Source: Bradysia coprophila
Lineage: Eukaryota; Arthropoda; Insecta; Diptera; Sciaridae
Direction: 5' to 3'
NCBI RefSeq assembly: GCF_014529535.1
Contig: NW_023503456.1
Coordinates: forward strand, 2,368,133-2,432,132
Length of the DNA: 64,000 bases
The notes under the pieces: generated by a model
Database searches by the model: none
Seen by the model: only the letters and a program-made list of their open reading frames with translations
What the model was told of the DNA's origin: nothing
Part shown: positions 23,480-35,191 of the stretch, piece after piece
Layout of the letters: each line of letters opens with the position of its first letter
How positions within the stretch are numbered: position 1 is the stretch's first letter
Program-made: the position numbers and the translations under genes

Positions 23480-24820
23480 ATCTTGGGCGATTTTGTAGAA
23501 AAGTAGTGTTCCTAACGAAAAATAGCAAAATTAAAATACATACGAGAAAGCACCGATAGAAAATAATAGTTTTTCGATTAAAAATGAGAAAATGCCGATA
23601 AAATATAATAAATTACCGATAAATAACAATGAATGATCGATAAAAAATGATAAAATGACCAATTTATCGGTATTTTGGGCACTTTTTTCGGTAAAAACTT
23701 ATCCAAGCTACTGGAACATTTTCATCGGTACTCGGAAATTTCGCTATCGGTACTTTATTAATTTTTATCGGTAGTTTTAAATTAATTTATTGGTCGTTTA
23801 TTAGGGGATATTATATTCGACCGATAAATTAATTCAAAACTACCGATAAAAAAATAATAAATGACCGATAAACACGGTACCGAAAAAAATAATAAATGAC
23901 CGATAGCGAAATTCCCGAGTTGCGATAAAAATATTCCAAACTACCAATAAGTTTTTACCTATAAAACTTGCTGAAATACCGATAGATTGTTCATTTCATC
24001 GATCATTTTTAATTTTTTATCGGTAATTTATTTTCTATCGATCATTCATTATTATTTATCGGTAATTTATTATATTTTATCGGTATTTCGGTATTTTTAA
24101 TCGGTAAATTATTATTTTCTATCGAAGCTTTCTATTTTTGATCTCTCGTATGTGTGTTATAATTTTGCTATTTTTCATTGGTCATATTCCTATTGTTGGG
24201 AAAAATAATTTTCTTCAATCAAAGACTTATTTGGGCATATACAACATTCAACTGCTTCTTTCTTATTTTTACCACATTTTACCAAATAAACCAAATGATG
24301 TGCAATTTCAGCATTATGAGATCGTGCTATCTTATTTGACATCATCGAAATGAATCCAATAAATTAAATGCCTGCTCCCACCGTTCAATCTGCCTTAATA
24401 ACAACCATCAAAACATTTATTTATGCTTAAGAGGATGCATGTTATTTCGATCCCATGAAGTTGCATTGCCGGCCCGGCCGGATTACGAACTTTGCTACCG
24501 GTGTTTTTCAACGTTTATATTAATTCAATGAAAAATAGCAAAATTATAACATACATACGAGAGATCAAAAATAGAAAGCATCGATAGAAAATAATAATTT
24601 ACCGATTAAAAATACCGAAATACCGATAAAATATAATAAATTACCGATAAAAAATTAAAAATGATCGATGAAATGAACAATCTATCGGTATTTCAGCAAT
24701 TTTTATCGGTAAAAACTTATCGGTAGTTTGGAATATTTTTATCGGTACTCGGGAATTTCGCTATCGGTCATTTATTATTTTTTATCGGTCGTTTATTAGT
24801 ATACGTTTATTAGTATCAAT
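23480..24820. repeat. AT-rich inverted-repeat region built from ATCGGTAA words
   Basis: Nested inverted copies of blocks made of ACCGATAAA/TTTATCGGT. The clearest pair is GTTATAATTTTGCTATTTTTC (24158-24176) against its inverse near 24530-24553. A third, direct relative of the left part lies at 23515-23650. The loop between 24180 and 24525 is ordinary unique-looking sequence. It may be one large fold-back element with several internal duplications. Confidence 0.65.
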
Positions 24821-25245
24821 TTTAGCCTCTCTACTCCTGTGTAACAGATGTATGAAGTGTACGCTCTTCGCCAGGCACCCCTTTATATTCTAAGAGATTT
24901 ACAAGGATTGAGAGAAAAAAAGGCAAGCCAACGTCAATGTCATTTCCCATTTTATTCGACAAATATTTGTTTGTTTGTTGTTTTAAATTGAATTTTAATA
25001 CACACGGGACACAGCCTCATGACATTATACAATATTCGGTTGAGAACTAGGATCATAAAATTAAGATTTTCTAATTAAAAGAAAATCCAAAAGGAAGAAT
25101 GGCAAACAGAAGACAAAACTTTCCTTCGTGTAGTGAATTCCAAACAAATAAACCAGCGACAACTCATATCAACTTAAAACGATGCCCGGAAATGGTCACG
25201 AAACATGATTCCAAGCCTCGCTCATACCAACAGAAAAGTTGTCTT
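24821..25245 (-). other. 3' flank of the Dph6 gene
   Basis: The minus strand downstream of the Dph6 stop. A candidate AATAAA poly(A) signal lies at 24956-24951 on the minus strand, about 290 bp beyond the stop. No other gene seen. Confidence 0.4.
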
Positions 25246-28200
25246 TTACTCATGCTTTACGCCGGATATCGATAAAAATGTGCTAAAATTCTGTAAACTA
25301 CAGGCCGGTATCAGAGTGAATGCAAATTTGACGATTTTCGTGGACTTTTCGCGAAATTCCTGTATCGATTGCATCAGCAATTCCACGGACGAAACGGCAT
25401 GCACCTGGTAGAAAATCTTCAAATGTATCGACGGTATCGTAGGAACCATAATAGCATCGCCCTCAGTCTTGGTCGGTTGTCCTTTAATCAATTTGTTGAC
25501 GGTGTACGTTAGGATGTCATCGATATTCTCGGGCGACAGTCGCTGAGCGATGCGAAAATGACGATTGATTGTGTCGTCGTGTAAGTCAGTCAATTGGGTG
25601 GTCGATGATGCTAGTCCGGTTGTGACATAGCACACAATGGCGGCACAATTACTTTCGTAATTCCAGCGACGTCTACTAAATACTGTGTACTCACCGACCG
25701 AGCAACCAGTTTCCTCATAGTCGAAGTTATCGTTATGCGCATGTGCCCACACCTGCCACTCGACCAGCGCTTGGCGCGGAAGTTGTGGACACACAATGTA
25801 ATCGACGATGGCATTTGTCGTGCACTTCTCCCATTGACGTCTCGCTTCGGATATGTAGTTGGGATGTGTAACGAAGCAGATGCCTTGGACGACATCGCGC
25901 AGTTGACCCTGAGCGTTTATGGCTTTCGAAATGCGATTGATGTGGCGCAGTATCAGTTTGCATTGAGATTTGATGCCGCCGTCAATGATTTTCATGCTGC
26001 CCGGCACAAGGGCGATCTGCCCGGAAATGTAGGTAATGTCGCCGATCTTTGTTGATTGACTGTACGGGCCGATATTCGCTGGACACCAATGCGATATACC
26101 TTGCACTAAAAACAATAATTATTTTCAGTTCAATTGGAACGATTGGAACGTAAGCAAACTATGTGAAATACCGTGCATCGTGGTCCGTTTGTTGCTTAAT
26201 TCGCTCATATCAGTTTTGGCTTTGAATGCGACCACCTCGACGATTACTTCACAATTCGGCGGAAGCGGACATTCGACGCATACTCGGGTGGGTGGATTCG
26301 GAAAGTTAAAGGTCTTGGAATAGGCTTGATTCAGACTGACGTACTCGGCCATATTTCTTATGTACAACGTCGTATAGCAGACATTACTCAGCTTATATTC
26401 ATGCATGAGCAGCAAATCTCTAATTTTTTCCATCGCATCGTCGGTGCATTCTTCAACTGTCGTTCCGTACCCTTCCACTCCCGATATCCACATCCAGCCA
26501 CTGTTGTTGAACACATAATTGGGACGGTTCAGTATGTCCATCTGTTCGTAGACGATTTTCATTGGTGAATTCAACGGCCGGACATCGTCACAGCTCTTCG
26601 TTTTCGATTGAAGTATTTTGATTGGTGATGTGGCCGACTGCGTTAAGCTGTTGCTGCGCGATGTGACCAGATCGTCTTTGGTCATCGCTTCTTTGAGTCG
26701 ACTTTCCATTTCGATTTGCTCCAATTCCGATTCGCTTAGGTCGGGATCGGGATCCGATAGGTCATTGTAACTGGATTCGTTTAGGTCACTTAAGTAGTCT
26801 AGCGATGTTTTCACCACCACATCCATTTGGTTGGCCATATCCTTCGGAACCAGGCGCAGTTTGGTGAAGTTTATATAGCCCACTGGACATACCGGATCCG
26901 ACGAACTGATGACGGTTTGCATTTCGTCACTGGAAAATCAAAAATTTTCTCTGTCGTTAAACTCCAATCGCTACGGTATTTTTTTTGGCATATCTTTTAG
27001 CATATCTTTTCAAAAATTATTTTTGTTTCCAAAAAAAAGTTTTGTAAGTATATAAAGAATTTTGGTTTTCAAAAAAAAAGTTTTGATTAAGTATATAAGG
27101 AGTTTGGTTGAAGAAAAAGTAACTAAAAAATACTTCTTTTTTCTACATATGAGAAAATATGGTAATAATTGATTGCAAAGAGAAATTTAGAAATGAAAAC
27201 TAAAAGAAAATTGAGAAAATAGATAAAAGTGAATAAATGAAAGGGAATATTTTTAAGGGAAAGGATTGGGCTGAGTTTCTTTTTAAATATTGCTCTCTTG
27301 ATCTGTTGTTTTCTACATTATTACCTATGACTGCGCAAAAACTATAAGTTTGTGGATGATAATGTTATTGAAACTAATCAATGGATGTAATATTTTTTGT
27401 TTTTTTTTTTGTTTTTTGTGTAAAATTGATTTCTAAAATTGAAAAGGAAATAATTTCCGTATAACAAGTAAAAGAAAATTGAGAATGCAGATAATAGCTA
27501 TTTTGCTAACATGTGCCTAAATGGAAATTTTGCGCAATAGATGTGACGATTGTCAATCCGAGGCGAAGCCGAGGTTGACAACACATCGTATGCGCAAAAT
27601 TCCAGTTTAGGCACAAGTTAGCAACAAGATTTTATGTACTGTAGCAATTTTACACTTCATCGAATGCATATTTACGCATGCAAAATTAACATATGCGCAC
27701 TACAGTGCATAAAAGTGATTAGATGCAAGGAAAAGTCATTTTCAGTTGAACCATCGAACTTTTAGTGTCCAATTTGTTTTTATGTATATTTGCCGTCTAT
27801 AATTTGGTTTTGTAAATTTAATTTTTATGAAAAACAAATTACACAGGCTAATTATTGGACGAGGCGAGATAAAAAAAAATTAACTCCTAAGTTACCGACA
27901 CCGTTCCGGCGCCCGGCTCGCATTGCGGCCCTCCGCTTCGCTCCGGGGCAATGGGCCGGATCGCTCGGCGTGTTAAAACACTTTTTATGTGCAATAAAAA
28001 TTGGTATTTATTTCGTAAAAAGACGAACTAAACTCCTTTACGTTTTCGTAAAAGGATGAATTCCATAGGAACCAACAAAACGGCTTGAGTTGAACTTTCG
28101 AACTTCTAGATAGATAATCTTCAAATTGCAAATTTATAAAAAAAATTCCATGATTTCACTTTACTCTCTCAATCTGTTGTTTTCTGATTTTGATTTGAAG

Positions 28201-30637
28201 TTGTAGTTGTACCTTCGAACTTTTATTGGAAAAAATCGCCAGTGGAGCACAGTGAAATATAACCACGAATACTTTTTGGGAAAAGTTGCTTTTTGGAGAG
28301 TGCAAATATATTCTCTTCACTGGCGATTTTTTCCAATAAAAGTTCGAAGGTACAACTACAACTTCAAATCAAAATCAGAAAACAACAGATTGAGAGAGTA
28401 AAGTGAAATCATGGAATTTTTTTTTATAAATTTGCAATTTGAAGATTATCTATCTAGAAGTTCGAAAGTTCAACTCAAGCCGTTTTGTTGGTTCCTATGG
28501 AATTCATCCTTTTACGAAAACGTAAAGGAGTTTAGTTCGTCTTTTTACGAAATAAATACCAATTTTTATTGCACATAAAAAGTGTTTTAACACGCCGAGC
28601 GATCCGGCCCATTGCCCCGGAGCGAAGCGGAGGGCCGCAAGGCGAGCCGGGCGCCGGAACGGTGTCGGTAACTTAGGAGTTAATTTTTTTTTATCTCGCC
28701 TCGTCCAATAATTAGCCTGTGTAATTTGTTTTTCATAAAAATTAAATTTACAAAACCAAATTATAGACGGCAAATATACATAAAAACAAATTGGACAATA
28801 AAAGTTCGATGGTTCAACTGAAAATGACTTTTCCTTGCATCTAATCACTTTTATGCACTGTAGTGCGCATATGTTAATTTTGCATGCGTAAATATGCATT
28901 CGATGAAGTGTAAAATTGCTACAGTACATAAAATCTTGTTGCTAACTTGTGCCTAAACTGGAATTTTGCGCATACGATGTGTTGTCAACCTCGGCTTCGC
29001 CTCGGATTGACAATCGTCACATCTATTGCGCAAAATTTCCATTTAGGCACATGTTAGCAAAATAGCTATTATCTGCATTCTCAATTTTCTTTTACTTGTT
29101 ATACGGAAATTATTTCCTTTTCAATTTTAGAAATCAATTTTACACAAAAAACAAAAAAAAAAAACAAAAAATATTACATCCATTGATTAGTTTCAATAAC
29201 ATTATCATCCACAAACTTATAGTTTTTGCGCAGTCATAGGTAATAATGTAGAAAACAACAGATCAAGAGAGCAATATTTAAAAAGAAACTCAGCCCAATC
29301 CTTTCCCTTAAAAATATTCCCTTTCATTTATTCACTTTTATCTATTTTCTCAATTTTCTTTTAGTTTTCATTTCTAAATTTCTCTTTGCAATCAATTATT
29401 ACCATATTTTCTCATATGTAGAAAAAAGAAGTATTTTTTAGTTACTTTTTCTTCAACCAAACTCCTTATATACTTAATCAAAACTTTTTTTTTGAAAACC
29501 AAAATTCTTTATATACTTACAAAACTTTTTTTTGGAAACAAAAATAATTTTTGGAACCCAAAATTTTTTTTGAAAAGATATGCTAAAAGATATGCCAAAA
29601 AAAATACCGTCAATCGCTTCGACATTACTCGGTCTGGGGGACTCACATGATAATTTTCTGCTTGAACAGCGGACAGTTCAACGTAAATGTTTCGTATTCG
29701 CCACCTTCGCCGCACACATTCAGGCCGTACTTATCCTTCATTTTGATTAGATGGGATTGAACATCCGAAATCGACTTGCCAAGATGTCGGTCCGGCAACA
29801 AACCCAGCGACGCCACTTTGATTATTATGGCGAACACCTTACAATCGATCATTTCCTGCAGCAGTTCGGTCTGATCTCGTCGCCACAAATATGCCAGAGG
29901 TACCAGGTTTAAGCGCATGCAACTGGAATTGGAAGAGAGATAGAGAAATTCAATTTGAGTCTTGAAGTTTTGAGCGAGGTACCAGGGCAACGACAACAGA
30001 AAGTTCGTTCATTTTGACATTGCATCGAAAGCACTTACACATTCTCCACGCGAATCCGTTGATAGTCCGAAAATATCGCTCCGACGGCAACCGCTTCCAC
30101 ATTCAGCTCTTCTTTGGTCCATTTCAATAAATTGTACAAATCTTCCACTTCATCGTCATCGGTAGGCACATAATGTTTGCCGGTCTGCGTTGAAATACCT
30201 TTGGTTTCCATGCGAAAAAGTGGTAGCCCCATTGCTTCGGCCAATTTTTCGATGCCCATGTGGCCGACAGTTTGGTACATGTAACTGTCCAGCTCATCTA
30301 AAAAATGTGGAAATTTTCGTGAGGTATTGCGTGCTTCGAGGCACAAACATTGGATCAACAAAAAGAGTGTTCTAGGGTGTTACAATGACGTAAAGTCATT
30401 AGTGCGTTGACGAGAGGGGTAATGTGTGTTCCAACCCACAGAAAACATCACCACCTGACTATCATCTGTTATCGTACTCTTTGTGGAAAATGTCATTGTC
30501 AAAGCAAACATCAACTACAAACCTAGATCTTTCGGATGTAAATTCGCCAAACCGACAATCTCATGACCTTCTGCCACACACTGCATCATATTATAGCAAC
30601 TGTCCTTCCCACCGCTTATCATAGCCACTACACGCAT
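25246..30637 (-). CDS. Dph6: Diphthine--ammonia ligase (ATPBD4/DPH6)
   Basis: Catalyses the last, ATP- and ammonia-dependent amidation step of diphthamide synthesis on elongation factor 2. Exons in coding order: 30637-30523, 30297-30039, 29922-29647, 26929-26172 and 26105-25246. All are GT/AG with consistent phase and give 755 residues. Residues 8-13, SGGKDS, form the PP-loop of the adenylation domain, followed by YNMMQC. The domain continues with DSYMYQTVGHMG, STQTGKHYVPTDDDEVEDLY and the family hallmark GEGGEYETF near residue 200. Two C-terminal RidA/YjgF-like domains follow, as in long eukaryotic Dph6: one in exon 4 (about 355-445) and one at the start of exon 5 (GISHWCPANIGPYSQ onward). 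No premature stop or frameshift seen. Intron 3 is 2,717 bp because of the inserted palindromic element; the others are 66-225 bp. Drosophila counterpart: CG1578. Confidence 0.93.
26973..29610. mobile_element. Giant fold-back element in Dph6 intron 3
   Basis: The element is 2,638 bp and consists almost entirely of two inverted arms, 26973-28244 and 28318-29610, around a 73-bp loop. Its ends are ACGGTATTTTTTTTGGC and the inverse. The exact 8-bp duplication CAATCGCT flanks it at 26965-26972 and 29611-29618. The arms are nearly identical. Differences I noticed are a 21-bp indel near the outer end, a poly(T) length change, T/G near 27770 and A/C near 27922. Each arm contains a smaller nested palindrome around CCGAGGCGAAGCCGAGG. 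Neither strand encodes a transposase. Without it the intron would be 71 bp. The TSD length suits hAT- or P-type transposases, but the end sequence matches neither clearly. Confidence 0.92.
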
Positions 30638-31553
30638 TTTGTTAGTGTTTTGCTGTGGAATTCAAATCGAATTTCAATGTTCAATACATCCACTAAATCT
30701 TGCGATTAAAAAAAGGTTTTTTTTTCCGCGATTTAGGTACACTATTTCACTGTTGTCACACACATATCATATTTCGAAAAGAAAACACACATCGTGTCTG
30801 ACACCATGTGTGCATATAATTATATCCCCCAAGTATGGAATAAAATTCGTTGGCTACAAAGTAGCGAGGAATTGTTTATTTTGCACTCCAATCAAAAAAC
30901 GAACGACGACGGTAAGCTTAAAACAAATAAAAACATTTGCATTTTTATCATCGGTTCTTTAGCACATTTTCGTATTTAATTCCACGGCCGGATTGATAAC
31001 CATTTGCCACTTTTATTTTTCATATTTTTTTCTTTTTGAAGAGCAAATGTCAAACTAATGTCACATAATATTGTATTTTATGACCTGTCACGTCAGCATG
31101 GTTAAGAGAGCCGGTGATTTGTAGAGCCAATGTTCGGTGCGAGACTTTAAGTACGCGAAAGAGACCTAATTCAAATTTTTCTCTTGTTCTCCTGTGCAGT
31201 TTGTCAGGTATGGTCTGTCCATATAAGCCGGAGGAAATAACTATTTTCCTTGTTTCATCCTCATTTTTTTGAGTTCTGTAATGGATTTTACATGCGTGTC
31301 GAAAATGGTTCCTTTTATCGAATTTGATGAATTTTCGACGCCCACCGCTTGTAAAATCCATTAAAAAATTCGGAATAAAACTTGAAAAGTCTAGTTTTCG
31401 TGGGTTTACTGCACGAGCAAATTTGGTTCAACAAAGTTCCCACGAAGACTCTAATTTGTAACTTTTTAAACTATAACTACACACACGGAATTTTGAAAAC
31501 CGACACATTAACTGCTTCTGTGTTTTACTTGAGTTTCTTATTTCTGCATATTA
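30638..31553. other. Intergenic stretch
   Basis: Upstream region of Dph6 plus unassigned sequence. The minus-strand frame 31050-31361 (103 codons, MDFTSGGRRKFIKFD...) has a more protein-like composition than most, but I do not recognise it. It may be a transposon remnant. Confidence 0.4.
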
Positions 31554-31915
31554 ACATAGCTAACGCCGACCCGTACGAAACACCTATTCGTATCAAAAGC
31601 CTTTAATGTGAAACTCTTCATTTCTCTTACTTCATTTTCTTCTCTGCTGAAAAACTATTCTCCCTTTAAAATCACTTACATTATCCACTCTTTGCCTTGT
31701 TATCATATACAATATAATTGCCGGAGGCAATATAGACAGCACCGTACGAAGTCAAATTTCATAAATTCCTATTTAAACAGCTATATACCGCTATATTTAC
31801 CTATATTTCACTGTAAATAAACATTTCACAGAGGAATATGCTATTATATAGCTCTATATGTCTGTATATAGCTCAATATAGCTGTATATAGGTATATATA
31901 GATGTCCATATATGG
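31554..31915. repeat. Dispersed repeat family B, copy 2
   Basis: Same start (ACATAGCTAACGCCGACCCG) and same order of blocks as 3021-3300, with a longer CTATATAG-rich tail that includes an extra insert of about 60 bp. Orientation is the same as copy 1. Confidence 0.7.
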
Positions 31916-32069
31916 AATCCCTGAAACCCCTCGCACTTAAAAAATGAAATGATTGAATGAAATGAAATGAAATGAATGATTGGCGAAATATTTGGAAATA
32001 AACAAAACAAAACTGAGTTCAAGAGTTTATAAACAAAATATTCACACAACTCATACACCACACAGAGTG

Positions 32070-32740
32070 GAGAGCCGAAAAATAAACGCCGGCGGCGTCT
32101 ATCCGTCCAAAAAAGTTCAGGCGGCGACTGGGCCTAGCCGCCGACCAAAAAGGTCGGCTGGCGGCGGCTGGATGACCAATTTTTGTAATTTTCACGATTT
32201 TTGCGTTTTTTTTTACAAATTTTCATCCTTTTCACGAATCTTCGCTCTGTTCACAAGTTTTCGCGCTTTTAACGAATTTTTGCGCTTTTCATGAAGTTTC
32301 ACATCTTTTACGAATCGAATTTTCGCAATTTTCATAAAATTTGCGATTTCACAAACAAAAGACCATGTCCAGTCCATCGACAATATTTTCTACAAATTCT
32401 TGAAAATTTTCTTAAATTTCTCAATTTTTCTCAAAAAATTTACGAAAATCAAAGTAGAAAATATCTTAAAGATAGGCATCGCAAGGGACATTAAAAGTAC
32501 GGGTACATTCTCAAGTGACTGTATTGTCCCAAAAAATGAATTTAATTTTGTTGGTTTGTGTCATCTTTTTGTCTTTTATGGATAAAATATACACCAGCCG
32601 CCGAGTTAGCCGACCTAAACCTCTGGCGGCGGCTTACGGCGGCTAGCTGCAATTAGCCGACCAAAATGTCCGGCGGCGGCGGCGGGTCGTTTTGGGCCTA
32701 GCCACCATTTTTCGGCGGCTGAAATTTGGCGGCTCTTCAG
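32070..32740. repeat. Inverted-repeat element with GCCGCC-rich ends
   Basis: Both ends are built from GCCGCC/GGCGGC words in inverse orientation, starting AGAGCCG and ending CGGCTCT. CTAGCCGCCGACC near 32133 mirrors GGTCGGCTAA-type sequence near 32650. The centre is AT-rich and contains a run of TTTTCACGAATTTT-like words (32195-32345). Related GC-rich sequence occurs at 41640-41760. Confidence 0.6.
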
Positions 32741-33009
32741 TCTGACACCACACAAAAAAAAAACATGTCAAAGTTCGTGTTTCTACCGCCTTCGTAAGTG
32801 TCTTACCCTGGTCTTTCAGAACCTTGCGACCACGAAAAATGTATGTCAATGATGCCAATAAACTAAAATGAAAAACCTAAACTAAATTCATGTGGTGAGT
32901 TGAATGCATTGAATGTGGGAAGTGTAGGATGTAAATGTAGGATTCATTGCGAGCGTAGTCATAATCTCCAATGTTTTGACTTAAATCGATAATACGTATA
33001 CTCTTTAAG

Positions 33010-33175
33010 GTAGGGACAGCGAGCTGGAAAAAGTTATTTGCAAATACAGTGCGTTATTGGCTAAATGGTTTGTATTTGGAGATGTAAACAAATTTTTCGT
33101 TCAACTAATTTTCTTTTTTCTTCATTAGCGGTTTATTTTTCTAATTAAAATTTTCCAGCTCACTGTTCCTGCATG
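33010..33175. repeat. Short inverted-repeat element
   Basis: GGGACAGCGAGCTGGAAAA at the left and TTTTCCAGCTCACTGTTCC at the right are inverted partners with one or two mismatches, about 120 bp apart. Non-coding. Confidence 0.6.
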
Positions 33176-33465
33176 GGAGAGTATACGAAATATCGATTTA
33201 ATTCAAAACATAAAATTTCCGATTTTCTGCAAGTGAGGTTACGTTAATTCATTTGTTGAACCCGATCGATTTGGTGAATGTAAATTGACAATGAGTTCGT
33301 TTGAGGATGAAATAAGCAAAATTCGTATTCTTAGTTTCATTGCATACCACACATACCAGGAATGGCCGATTATTCAAAATCTGTAAATTTATCTTAAACG
33401 CACTCATTATTTTTGCCCTCTGTTACATTTCTCTGGTTAGAATCCGTTTTTAAAATCGTTATTTC

Positions 33466-33860
33466 CAAGATTCTGAAAGAACAGGTTAAGACACTTCTGA
33501 GTTGATCACGAAGGCGATGACCCACAAATTTTGACAAATATATGCTTTTTATTGAACACACTCATTATAGATTGTTTGAGATGTCAACTTGATAAAAACT
33601 TTTTTTTTGAGTTGACATTTCAATTTTTTTTTTTTATAGTCTGTATTTATTGTCGGAGAAAGCGTCCTCTCCCGCACTAAAACTCCGATAAAAAATATGT
33701 TTAAATATTACAATTAAGTTTCATTACAAATCATTTCATTAAAATAATTAAAATAATCAAAAGAAAAAAAACTAAAGAATTGATTGTGTTCAACAAAATG
33801 TATATATTTGTCAAAATTTCCACGTCACCAGCCTTCGTGGGTGTTCTTTCAGAACCTTGG
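33466..33860. repeat. Repeat family A, copy 3
   Basis: Begins CCAAGATTCTGAAAGAACAG and ends TTCTTTCAGAACCTTGG in inverse orientation. Shares the GTCAACTTGATAAAAA word with 1785-1995. It is followed within 50 bp by another full copy. Confidence 0.6.
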
Positions 33861-33904
33861 TCATTTCCTCCGAAGTGACATTAGACAATACCTGCGTGGC
33901 CTTA

Positions 33905-34137
33905 AGTTTCTGAAAGAACTTGTTAAGACAGTTACGAAGGCGGGTGACACCGAAATTGATGAACACACTCAGTACAGATAGTTTGTGAAATCAACTTGAA
34001 GAAAATGTTTTTTAGGAAAATTCGGAATTTTGTTTTTGTTAAGTTGCCTTTTTCATATAAACTTCGTAGCCGCTGATGCAATTTGTGTGTGCCTTCGTTA
34101 TCAACTCAGAGTTCTCTTAACCTGTTCTTTCAGAACC
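33905..34137. repeat. Inverted-repeat MITE, family A, copy 4
   Basis: Ends TTTCTGAAAGAACTTGTTAAG and the inverse CTTAACCTGTTCTTTCAGAACC-type sequence. Near-identical layout and similar length to 306-541. A stand-alone family A end also occurs at 32795-32823. Confidence 0.7.
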
Positions 34138-34847
34138 TTGGGGTCGCCTGGATGGTTAACATTCATTGATATTTTGTCCATACTTTGGCAGAAGCGTCCG
34201 CTGTAAAAAAAACATATGTTACATTGATCGCGGCTTTGCTGTAATTGTGGCTCTTTTTGAGACGGGTGCTTTCGTTTGGATGTGTCAAAATTAACTATTG
34301 TGAATAATTCTCGGTTTTGTGTGAAGCTTTGCACAGACAAATTGGTAACAAACAAAACAGAAATATTCTCCGATTTAAATAAATTTACCAATCCAGAATT
34401 CTACACAGCCGAAAAGAGAACAAGTAAAAAAGGTAACTAAATTGTGAGTTAGCTCGTAGTTCGCAGCACCAACCTACTAAAAGTGCACCACCGGATTCTT
34501 TGTATCGAAAGTCGCTTTTTTTGACTTGTCATCATCATATTAGGTTATGTTGTGTGGTTGGGAATGATTGATGCAATTTTCGGTTTTTCTTTTTTTAAAT
34601 CTTTTCAAAAGAAGCCAACCACTTCCGATGGTTCGCTTTCCGAATTTTCTTTTGCCAATAATGAGGTAATGCAATGACCACCCGCATCCACAAATCGACA
34701 ACAAAAATTCACTTTTACCATCTCTCCATTATGTGAGGTGAGACTAACAAACACGAACATCAGGCACTGATGATCAGGAGCTCGTCTTTGACAGTTTTAC
34801 CCTATAAGATGATTACTTACGACTAAAGAAAATGTGGTCCCTATACG
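34138..34847. other. Intergenic stretch
   Basis: No gene recognised. Short frames such as the minus-strand one at 34101-34391 overlap a repeat end and are not convincing. Confidence 0.4.
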
Positions 34848-34979
34848 GTGTTTGAGTAGAGCGAGATGGAAAATCAACTCGGGGTCTGCCGTCATCGATA
34901 ATACAAAAGAATCTGACAGCAGACCCCGAGATGGAACAATAGGTTATCGTTTCGCCATCTCTCTCACTTAAACACTCTA
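34848..34979. repeat. Inverted-repeat element upstream of Rpn5
   Basis: GTGTTTGAGTAGAGCGAGATGG and CCATCTCTCTCACTTAAACAC are inverted partners. Inside them CTCGGGGTCTGC pairs with GCAGACCCCGAG. The unit is about 130 bp and ends roughly 210 bp before the Rpn5 start codon, so it may lie in the promoter. Confidence 0.65.
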
Positions 34980-35191
34980 TTGAACAGTAGTCAAAGCACT
35001 GCTTCGCTAGAAGCAGTGCTGTGCATTGTTCGAAAACGACAGTTTCGTTTTAACCTGATTCGGTCATGTTTGTGCTCATTTTTTTGGGTAGCCGTCTTTA
35101 AAGATGCTGCGAAATAGAGATGAGCGCGCTACCCGAACTCAGTTTGAACCAGCTCATCTCTTATTACTTATTACTTATCGCCAACAGAGAC

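Noticed and set aside
27790..28929. Two open frames encoding the same 89-141 residue protein in the arms of the Dph6 intron palindrome.
   Set aside because: They are the same DNA read from each arm. The left one is cut by a stop, and the protein part is rich in AT-derived residues with no known domain. It is explained by the inverted repeat, not by a gene pair.
31050..31361. Minus-strand 103-codon frame beginning MDFTSGGRRKF.
   Set aside because: Composition is somewhat protein-like, but I recognise no family and find no splice-compatible neighbours. Recorded only as intergenic.
35120..35191. An upstream in-frame ATG giving Rpn5 24 extra residues.
   Set aside because: Not excluded, but the family normally starts close to the KMEVDY block and a possible splice acceptor (CCAACAG) lies between, so the downstream start was chosen.
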